From: Anaerolineaceae bacterium
GTDB lineage: Bacteria; Chloroflexota; Anaerolineae; JAAYZQ01
Reading direction: 5' to 3'
DNA: 40,952 nucleotides
Assembly (NCBI GenBank): GCA_012514775.1
Contig: JAAYZQ010000220.1
Location: 1-40,952 of the forward strand
Shown: one piece after another, positions 34,521-40,952 of the stretch
Position numbering within the stretch: position 1 is the stretch's first letter
Layout: each line of letters begins with the position of its first letter
Translations under genes and position numbers: made by a program
The notes under the pieces: generated by a model
The model's database searches: none
The model's input: the letters and a program-made list of their open reading frames with translations, nothing else
Told to the model about the DNA's origin: nothing

Positions 34521-35882
34521 CTAATCGGGGATGAGGGCCGCCAGGTGGCGGTCCAGGGCCTCCAGGGAATAGTGGCGGCGGCCGATCTCGGAGTTGGTTT
34601 CCACGGCCTCCTGGCGCAGGGCCGGGTCCGTGAGCATCGCGACGGCGTGGTCGGCAGCGGCCTCCACCCTCTCCTGGGGCACTCGCGCCAGGCCCAGCTC
34701 GTCGTGTCCCTCCAGCTCCCCGCCCAACGAGATCACCTGGAAACCGGAGGACTTGATGTCGGCCTGAAAGACCGGGTACTCAAAGATGACGACGGGCTGC
34801 CGTGCCCGCGTGCCCTCCAGGAACTGGTTGCCCCAGCCTTCCTCCAGGCTGGGAAAGGTGACCAGGTCGGCAAAGACGTAGGTGTCCCACAGCGAATAGA
34901 TCTTGGCCCCGGCACGCGATTGGCGCCTGGCCTCCACCAGATCCTCGATGAACAGGGCCTCGATGCCGGCCCGCTCCACGCGGGCCTTCAGGCGGTCCAG
35001 GTAGTTGCCCGACAGGTCGTCGCGGGCATAGCCGGCCAGGACCAGGACGATGCGGCTGTCCTCGTCAAAGGCTCGGGCGTCGTACAGGCCGTACCCTTGC
35101 AAGCGGCTCCGCCGCTCGGGGGTATTCAGCGCCTGCACCAGGTCCACGGCCAGCTCGATGCCCTTGCGGGGCGTGATGCGCGTCGCCTGGAGGATCATGA
35201 CGTCCTTCTCCCGAAGGCCGATCCTCTCCCGGAAATCTCTGTTGTACTCGTCCTTGGCCCAGGCAGGCGACTCGAAGTCAAAGACGTTGGGCACGATGGC
35301 CGCGTCGATTCCCTTGCGCTCGGCCAGTTCCTGCTGGGCAATGCTGTTGATGACGGTGTGGGTCACGTCGGGACCGCGCGGCGGCAGGAACTTTTCGGCC
35401 AGCTCCAGGGCCGTGCGGCAGGTCAGCGCCACGCCGGTCTCGCGCTCCCAGTAAAAGTCGTGGTGGTGGCCCAGGGCCGGGATCTGATGGTCGCGCATGA
35501 CCCGCGTCAGGGCGATGGCGGCCGCGGGGTTGACGGCCACCGACCAGATGTTCTCGGGGATCAGGAGGTCGATGCCCTTGTCCTCCACGAACTCGCAGAC
35601 GCGCCGTTCAATGACCTCGGCCACGCGGTACAGGTCGGCACGGTACGCCCCATCATCGCCATAGTCCGTCAGGGCCTCGAAGGTGTTGCGGTACAGCCTC
35701 GACACCTCCGGGCGATGGTGGTACAACTCTTCGATGGCGGTGCCCTCGGCCGTTGCCAGGTCGCCGGCGCACAGGTGGACCTGGTGGCCTCTCTTTTCCA
35801 GGACCTGCTTCCATTTTTCGATCTCCAGGGAAACCCCGTCGGTGCGACCGACCTGGTAGTGTATGATGCCGATACTCTTCAC
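34521..35882 (-). CDS. Family GT4 glycosyltransferase (possible MggS-like)
   Basis: A 453-residue GT-B glycosyltransferase. The acceptor domain begins IGIIHYQVGRTDGVSLEIEKWKQVLEKRGH. The donor domain shows ILQATRITPRKGIELAVDLVQAL and, near the C-terminus, FPSLEEGWGNQFLEG, the E-x7-E-like motif of GT4 retaining enzymes. No signal peptide, so cytosolic. The N-terminus reminds me of mannosylglucosylglycerate synthases (compatible-solute enzymes), but that is a memory-based resemblance, not proof. The GTG start at 35882 lies 1 nt from the mannosidase stop, and its ribosome site (AAGGAG) is inside the end of that gene, so the two are translated together. Confidence 0.82.
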   Translation of the reverse strand: MKSIGIIHYQVGRTDGVSLEIEKWKQVLEKRGHQVHLCAGDLATAEGTAIEELYHHRPEVSRLYRNTFEALTDYGDDGAYRADLYRVAEVIERRVCEFVEDKGIDLLIPENIWSVAVNPAAAIALTRVMRDHQIPALGHHHDFYWERETGVALTCRTALELAEKFLPPRGPDVTHTVINSIAQQELAERKGIDAAIVPNVFDFESPAWAKDEYNRDFRERIGLREKDVMILQATRITPRKGIELAVDLVQALNTPERRSRLQGYGLYDARAFDEDSRIVLVLAGYARDDLSGNYLDRLKARVERAGIEALFIEDLVEARRQSRAGAKIYSLWDTYVFADLVTFPSLEEGWGNQFLEGTRARQPVVIFEYPVFQADIKSSGFQVISLGGELEGHDELGLARVPQERVEAAADHAVAMLTDPALRQEAVETNSEIGRRHYSLEALDRHLAALIPD

Positions 35883-35883
35883 G

Positions 35884-38800
35884 TTACGTCGTCTCCTTGG
35901 GCTCTGCCTCCAACTCGAGGCGCATGGTCATGATCTGGTAGGGCCGGATCGATGCCGTCACCGTCCGGCCCTCGACGTCCAGCGGCTCCTGATCCTCCTC
36001 CAGGAGGTTGGTGTGCCAGGCGGCCAACACCGGCAGGCCGGCCTCCAGGCGAAAGGTGCCCCGGCGGCGCTGGCTCTCGTAGAGCCGCACGATGACCCCC
36101 CGCCCGTCCTCGGCTCCCTTGACCGTCTCCACGACCACGTTGGGCCGGTCGACGGCGAGGAAGGGGATGGCCCGGCCCGGTCGCCCGGCCGCCGGCCTCG
36201 CCCGGCCGGTGGGCCAGGCGAAGAGGGGATCGTTGAGGGCATACGCCTGTCCCACCGTGTTCTCGTCCCAACCGCCGGCGTGGGGCAGCAGGCTGTAGAC
36301 AAAATGGTGGTGGCCCAGGTCGGCCGTGGGATCGGGCGACGTCGGGCCGCGCAGCAGCGTGAGGCGCACGACGTTGTCGTGGACGTCGTGCCCGTATTTG
36401 CCGTCGTTCAGCAGGCTGGCGCCATAGCCCCCCTCGGAAAGGTCCACCCACTTTTGCGCCGGCACCTCGAACCGCGCCCAGTCCCACGAGGTGTTGCGGT
36501 GGGTAGGGCGCTGCACGTTGCCCCACTGGATCTCGTAGGTGGCGGCCGGGGCCAGGACGTCCAGGGGAAAGGCGACCTTGAGGAGGATGTGGCGCTCGCG
36601 CCACTCGACTGTGGTGTCGAAATCGAGGCGCGGGCTGTTGTGGGCCAGCGAGATGCGCTGCACCAGCTCGCTGGACAGGATCCGACGCCGGACCTCCAGG
36701 CAGGCGCGCAGGGGTCCGCCCTCGACGACGCGAACCTCGCCCGCCGGCCCGGCCGGCCAGCAGCGGTCGTCGTAATAGATGTCAATGTCCCAGGCGTCGG
36801 GCACGCGCGGGCGATCCTCGAAGGCCTGAAACTGGTTGGCCACGCTTCCCGGGGGCAGCACCTCGCGCTCGTTGATCTTGTCATAAATCCGGACGATGTC
36901 CCCCGCCTCGTTCAGCTCCACCCGCAGGGCTTTGTTTTCCAGGAACGTGGGGGTGCAGGTCAGGGCGTTGGCGAGCTGCGGTTCGGGGACCGGGGTACCG
37001 GGGGGCGCCATGTCCAGGGGGGTGACGCTGTAGGGCGGGGTGGGGCCCGCGTCCAGCAAGAGGCCGCCGTCCACGGCCTGCACCGCCACGGGCCGGCCGT
37101 CGGGCCGCAGCACTGCTGCGCCGCCGTTGTCGCCGTCGGGCCAGAAGGCCAGGTCGCAGCGCTCGAACGAGGTGGGGTTCACCACTAGCAGGTCGCCGCC
37201 GGTCCGGCGCGCGATGCGGCCCAGCGCCTCGTCACGGACCTCCAAGGCCTCGGCCTGCACCGCGCCGTATTGCGCCAGCGACTCGGCATAGACCGCGGCG
37301 ATGCTGCTGCCCGGGATAATGTCGTGGAACTGGTTCAGGCACACGGTCCGCCACGCCTGGCGCAGGCGCTCGTGGGGATAGGCGGCTTCGCCGTCAAGGG
37401 CCGCGGCGAGGGCGGCCACGAACTCGGCGTCGTGGAGGAGGAATTCGCTCTTGCGGTTGGCCCGCTTGTTGCGCGCCTGGGTGGTATAGGTGCCGCGGTG
37501 GAACTCCAGGTACAGCTCGCCGTTCCAGGTCGGCAGGCGGTCGCCGCTCCTGGCCTCCAGCTCCCGGAAAAAGCCGGCCGCCGGCCCGCAGCGCGCGCGG
37601 GGCGTCGCCGGAAAGGCGGCCATGCGCTCGATATTCTCCACCATCTCGGCCGTCGGCCCGCCGCCGCCGTCGCCGTGGCCGTAGACCATGAGCAGCGGCG
37701 GCGCCTCGCCTGGCCGGCCCCAGTCCTTTTGCTGGAAATCGCCCCAGGTGTTAAGGACCGTCTCGGGCGTGGCCAGGGCGTTGTAGGTGCCGGCAAAGCT
37801 GTACTCGCCCTCCCGGCTGGGAGAAAAGTGGGCCAGGAGGCGCGAGCCGTCCAGCCCCTGCCACCAGAAAGAGTCGTAGGGAAAGCGGTTGTATTGGCTC
37901 CAGCCCATCTTGGTGCTGAAAAAGTAGCGCTGCCCGGCTTCCCTCGCCAGTTGGGGCAGGCTCCACGGAAAGCCAAAGACGTCGGGCAGCCACAGCACGG
38001 GCGTGTCGCCCCTGTCGCCAAAGTGCTGCCGGAAATAGCCCGTGCCGAGGAGGAACTGCCGCGCCAGCGATTCGGGGCCCGTGACGTTGCAGTCGGCCTC
38101 CACCCACATGCCGCCCACCGGCTCCCAGCGGCCGTCCGCCACGCACCCGGCGATCTCCTGGAACAGGGCCGGGTAGTCGCGCCGCACGAACTCGTAGAGC
38201 TGGGCCTGGCTCTGGACGAAATGAAAGGCGGGAAAGCGCTCCATGAGGCGCACGACGTTGTGGAACGTGCGGCCTGTCTTCAGGCGTGTCTGGTCCAGGG
38301 TCCACAGCCAGGCGACGTCGATGTGGGCGTGGCCCGCGGCCCAGACCTCTACCTCCAGCGGGGCGCCGGACCGTTCGATGCCACTCCGCAGCACCTCCAG
38401 CGCGGCCGGCACGCTGGCGTAAAAGGCGTCGCCCAGGGGATCGCGCGTATCGAGGACCTTGAAGGCCTCGTCCAGGGTTGTCATGAGGTGGCCCCTGGCC
38501 GGCTCCCGTTCCGGCAGGGCGTCGGCCACGCCCAGGACCACGCGCCCGAGGGCCAGCAGCTCGCGCGTGGGCGGATCGATCTGGACGAGCTGGCCGGTGC
38601 CCATGGGCAGCCGCGTCCAGGGCGGCGGGGGCGGCGGTCCCTCCAGGTCGAAACGCAGGGCAGGCGCGCCGCCCGTCCAGCCGTGGAGGGCCAGCAGGTG
38701 CGCGGCGCCGCCCGTCCATCCCTCGGGGAGCAGGATCTCCTCGTGGTGGCGGTCGCAGCTCGCCAGGGCCCGGCCGTCCAGGTAGGCCAGGGCTTCGGGA

Positions 38801-39114
38801 TGGCTGAACTCGTCGATCCTGCCAATGGGCAAAAAGAGGGCCAGTGGGCCGCCGTCCGGCGCCCACGCGGCCGGAACCTGGAAGCGCGTGCGCAGCAAGA
38901 AGTTCATGTCCGGCCGTCCCCACTCGCTCTCCCACGGGATGGTCGGCCAGGCGCTGTCGTCCACATCGGGCGCCACCGGTGCCTCCACGGCCGGGCCCTC
39001 CAGGGCCAGGCACCGGAAGGGGGCCAAGGTCAGCCGCCGGCGATAGGCCAGGGGCTCGATCAATTGCAGGCGCTGTCTGATCTTCTCTGATGTCCAGCGT
39101 ATGGTGTGGTACAT
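35884..39114 (-). CDS. GH38 alpha-mannosidase
   Basis: A 1076-residue glycoside hydrolase family 38 enzyme. After an N-terminal beta domain (about 1-250), the catalytic barrel has the zinc motif HIDVAWLW (H264, D266) and the nucleophile D341 in GMWVEADCN. Further marks are LWLPDVFGFPWSLPQL, VYGHGDGGGGPT and NQFHDIIPGSSI; C-terminal beta domains run from about 650. It has no signal peptide, so it works on imported or internal alpha-mannosides. The ATG at 39114 follows AGGAG by 6 nt; the frame further upstream to 39231 overlaps the adenosine deaminase end. It is followed at once by the GT4 gene, which suggests turnover and synthesis of the same mannoside or unrelated housekeeping of glycans. 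Confidence 0.92.
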   Translation of the reverse strand: MYHTIRWTSEKIRQRLQLIEPLAYRRRLTLAPFRCLALEGPAVEAPVAPDVDDSAWPTIPWESEWGRPDMNFLLRTRFQVPAAWAPDGGPLALFLPIGRIDEFSHPEALAYLDGRALASCDRHHEEILLPEGWTGGAAHLLALHGWTGGAPALRFDLEGPPPPPPWTRLPMGTGQLVQIDPPTRELLALGRVVLGVADALPEREPARGHLMTTLDEAFKVLDTRDPLGDAFYASVPAALEVLRSGIERSGAPLEVEVWAAGHAHIDVAWLWTLDQTRLKTGRTFHNVVRLMERFPAFHFVQSQAQLYEFVRRDYPALFQEIAGCVADGRWEPVGGMWVEADCNVTGPESLARQFLLGTGYFRQHFGDRGDTPVLWLPDVFGFPWSLPQLAREAGQRYFFSTKMGWSQYNRFPYDSFWWQGLDGSRLLAHFSPSREGEYSFAGTYNALATPETVLNTWGDFQQKDWGRPGEAPPLLMVYGHGDGGGGPTAEMVENIERMAAFPATPRARCGPAAGFFRELEARSGDRLPTWNGELYLEFHRGTYTTQARNKRANRKSEFLLHDAEFVAALAAALDGEAAYPHERLRQAWRTVCLNQFHDIIPGSSIAAVYAESLAQYGAVQAEALEVRDEALGRIARRTGGDLLVVNPTSFERCDLAFWPDGDNGGAAVLRPDGRPVAVQAVDGGLLLDAGPTPPYSVTPLDMAPPGTPVPEPQLANALTCTPTFLENKALRVELNEAGDIVRIYDKINEREVLPPGSVANQFQAFEDRPRVPDAWDIDIYYDDRCWPAGPAGEVRVVEGGPLRACLEVRRRILSSELVQRISLAHNSPRLDFDTTVEWRERHILLKVAFPLDVLAPAATYEIQWGNVQRPTHRNTSWDWARFEVPAQKWVDLSEGGYGASLLNDGKYGHDVHDNVVRLTLLRGPTSPDPTADLGHHHFVYSLLPHAGGWDENTVGQAYALNDPLFAWPTGRARPAAGRPGRAIPFLAVDRPNVVVETVKGAEDGRGVIVRLYESQRRRGTFRLEAGLPVLAAWHTNLLEEDQEPLDVEGRTVTASIRPYQIMTMRLELEAEPKETT

Positions 39115-39163
39115 TGTGTCTCCTGAGGGATGGCCGGACCCGCTGCCGGCCTGTCCGATAGCA

Positions 39164-40180
39164 TCAAAGGGAACGCTTCTGGCGCAGAGCCCGCTTTTCC
39201 TCCTCCGAGAGGAAGGCGACCTCCAGGCCATTTTGCTGGGCCTGGCGGATCTGCTCGGGCGAAAGGCCGGCTGCCGGGGCCGCCACTTCGTACTCGTAGC
39301 GCAGGTCGATGGCGCTGATGCCCGGGTCGTCGGTGTTGAGGGTCACCAGCATGCCTCGCTCCAGGAAGGTGCGGGCCGGATGGCTGGCATAGTCGGGCAC
39401 CGTGCTGGTCTGGACGTTGCTGGTGAGGTTCACCTCGATGCCGATCCGCTTCTCGGCCAGGTAGTCCATGAGGGTGGGGTCCCGGGCGGCCGCCACGGCG
39501 TGGCCGACGCGGCCGGCGCCCAGCTCGCGCACTGCCTGCCAGATGCTCTCCGGCCCGGCCGCCTCGCCGGCGTGGACGGTGATCCCCCAGCCCGCGTCTC
39601 GCGCCCGGCGAAAGTGCTGGAGAAACAGCTCCCCCGGCCAGCGAGCCTCATCGCCCGCCAGGTCCAGGCCGGCGATGCGGTCGCGCTGTGTCCACAGGGC
39701 CTCCAGCTCGCGCCAGCCCGCCTCGGGGCCGTAGGTGCGGCTGATGATGCCCACCAGGTTGGCACGCAGGCCAAAATCGCGGACCCCCGCCTCCAGGCCA
39801 TCGGCCACGGCCTCCACGACGCCCGCCGGGTCCAGGCCGTGGGGCTCGGCCATGAACCACGGGCTGAAGCGCAGCTCGACGTAATCGATGCCCTCCCGTT
39901 GGGCGTCCTCCACGTTCTCGTAGGTGATGCGCCGGCAGGCGTCGTAATCCACCAGGACGCCGATCATCCACTCGAATTTGGCGATAAAGGCCATTACGCC
40001 GGGCATGGCCGCCTGGCCGGAGGGAGAATCGACGATCTGCACGTGGGGGCGCAGCCCCTCCACGTCGGCGGCGGGCAGCGGCAGCCCGTGCTGCCGGCCC
40101 AGGTCGAGGATGGTTTCCAGGCGCACATTGCCGTCCAGGTGGCGGTGCAGGTCGACGAGGGGCAACGTCGGGTCGATCAT
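39164..40180 (-). CDS. Adenosine deaminase family protein
   Basis: A 338-residue amidohydrolase of the adenosine/AMP deaminase family. Zinc ligands are H12 and H14 (DLHRHLDG), H203 and D284. Catalytic E206 is in [13 protein letters not shown]227 is in GRVGHAV; the end motif is LNTDDPG (D284, D285). It would deaminate adenosine or a related amino-purine nucleoside (adenine-type variants exist). The ATG at 40180 overlaps the stop of the ABC gene upstream (ATGA) and has AAGGAG 10 nt before it. Confidence 0.9.
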   Translation of the reverse strand: MIDPTLPLVDLHRHLDGNVRLETILDLGRQHGLPLPAADVEGLRPHVQIVDSPSGQAAMPGVMAFIAKFEWMIGVLVDYDACRRITYENVEDAQREGIDYVELRFSPWFMAEPHGLDPAGVVEAVADGLEAGVRDFGLRANLVGIISRTYGPEAGWRELEALWTQRDRIAGLDLAGDEARWPGELFLQHFRRARDAGWGITVHAGEAAGPESIWQAVRELGAGRVGHAVAAARDPTLMDYLAEKRIGIEVNLTSNVQTSTVPDYASHPARTFLERGMLVTLNTDDPGISAIDLRYEYEVAAPAAGLSPEQIRQAQQNGLEVAFLSEEEKRALRQKRSL

Positions 40181-40952
40181 GGTTGCATTTCTCCTTCAAG
40201 GCGAGGGCGATAGTCGGGCGACTGGTGCCGGAAGTAGGTGTCGTACAGCTCGGCATAATGGCCGCCGCGGTCCATCAGGGCGGCGTGGCTGCCCTCTTCG
40301 ATGATGCGTCCTTCCCGCAAGACGATGATGCGGTCCACCTTGCGCACGGTGGACAGGCGGTGGGCGATGAGGATGGACGTGCTGCGCGACAGGATGGCGT
40401 CGGTGGCCTGCTGGATCTGGGCCTCGGTGAAGGGATCGATGCTGGCCGTGGCCTCATCCAGGATGAAAATGGCCGGCTCCTGGACCAGGACGCGCATGAG
40501 GGCCACCAACTGGCGCTGGCCCATGGACAGGCGCGATCCGCGCTCGCCCACGTTGGTCTGGAGGCCCTCGGGCAGCGCTTGCAGCCACTCGCCGCCGCCG
40601 ATGCTCCGCGCCACGGCCTCGATCTCGTCCTCCGCCAGGTCGGGCCGGGCATAGCGGACGTTTTCGGCCACGGTGCCCGAAAACAAGAACGGCGCCTGCG
40701 AGACGATGCCCAACTGGCGGCGGTAGCTGACCAGGTCAAAGGTGCGGATGTCTCGCCCGTCGATGAGGATGCGCCCGCCCTGGAACTCGTAAAAGCGGGC
40801 GATGAGGCGGGCGAGGCTGCTCTTGCCGGCCCCCGTGTGGCCCACCAGGGCAACGCTCTCGCCCGGCTCGATGTGCAGCGTGAAGCCGTCCAACACCTGC
40901 TCCTGGGCGCTGTAGCGAAAGTCGACGCCCTGGAATTCGATCTCGCCCCGCA
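40177..40952 (-). CDS. ABC exporter ATPase domain (5' part beyond the window)
   Basis: The C-terminal 258 or so residues of an ABC exporter half-transporter; the reading frame is open through the window edge, so the membrane domain lies outside. Seen here: [20 protein letters not shown] (A-loop tyrosine), Walker [11 protein letters not shown]-loop [10 protein letters not shown], signature LSMGQRQ (Met for Gly), Walker [12 protein letters not shown] with catalytic Glu, and the H-loop AHRLSTV. It is probably the second gene of a two-gene exporter, in a run with adenosine deaminase, mannosidase and glycosyltransferase. Confidence 0.92.
   Translation of the reverse strand, partial: RGEIEFQGVDFRYSAQEQVLDGFTLHIEPGESVALVGHTGAGKSSLARLIARFYEFQGGRILIDGRDIRTFDLVSYRRQLGIVSQAPFLFSGTVAENVRYARPDLAEDEIEAVARSIGGGEWLQALPEGLQTNVGERGSRLSMGQRQLVALMRVLVQEPAIFILDEATASIDPFTEAQIQQATDAILSRSTSILIAHRLSTVRKVDRIIVLREGRIIEEGSHAALMDRGGHYAELYDTYFRHQSPDYRPRLEGEMQP

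Noticed and set aside
37270..39090. Open frame of 606 codons on the + strand opposite the GH38 gene
   Set aside because: Antisense shadow of a strong GH38 gene; no recognisable domain and no good start signals.

Overview
The window reads as one high-GC bacterial chromosome segment, densely coded, with most genes in short-spaced or overlapping runs (ATGA/GTGA junctions). The gene content suggests a heterotrophic Chloroflexota (Anaerolineae/Caldilineae-like) bacterium. That placement is an inference from the mix of Thermotoga-type sugar-acid enzymes, PotABCD-type sugar-linked transporters and GC-rich intergenic palindromes; no marker gene is present to prove it.

Bases 158-14775 (+ strand) hold a catabolic run for inositol and hexuronic acids. 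In order: a universal stress protein, IolO (5-keto-L-gluconate epimerase), IolM (scyllo-inosose 3-dehydrogenase), IolG-like inositol dehydrogenase, a zinc polyol/sugar-acid dehydrogenase, KduD, UxaC (uronate isomerase), UxaE (tagaturonate epimerase), an SDR fructuronate reductase, a LarA-family nickel-pincer racemase/epimerase, 6-phosphogluconate dehydrogenase and malic enzyme. The order suggests that inositol and galacturonate meet at tagaturonate, pass through UxaE to fructuronate and are reduced to D-mannonate. The LarA homologue may then epimerise D-mannonate to D-gluconate for entry into the oxidative pentose phosphate route through Gnd. No mannonate dehydratase, KDG kinase or KDPG aldolase is present, which makes this a candidate dehydratase-free uronate pathway. 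A diketo-inositol hydrolase (IolN) and a gluconate kinase are also not seen and would have to lie elsewhere.

Bases 14777-20593 (- strand) carry a soluble multi-PAS histidine kinase, a tandem-VOC-like protein of unknown function and a thioredoxin-reductase-like ferredoxin/flavodoxin NADP reductase. Bases 20706-28716 (- strand) form a second catabolic operon: GntR regulator, zinc alcohol dehydrogenase, DhnA-type class I aldolase, PotD/B/C/A-like ABC transporter, a broken Gfo/Idh/MocA remnant and a divergent ROK protein. Its promoter has a 17-bp palindrome over the -10 box, consistent with autoregulation.

Bases 29030-30390 (- strand) encode a PII-like protein and a CaCA cation antiporter. Divergently, 30566-34281 (+ strand) encodes a heterodimeric ABC exporter with one degenerate ATP site. 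A MITE-like element (34286-34494) separates it from a - strand run of GT4 glycosyltransferase, GH38 alpha-mannosidase, adenosine deaminase and the 3' end of an ABC exporter that leaves the window. No tRNA, rRNA, CRISPR array or transposase was seen. Several kinds of palindromic intergenic repeat are present, including an array of CCCCGAC-N2-GTCGGGG hairpins upstream of iolG.
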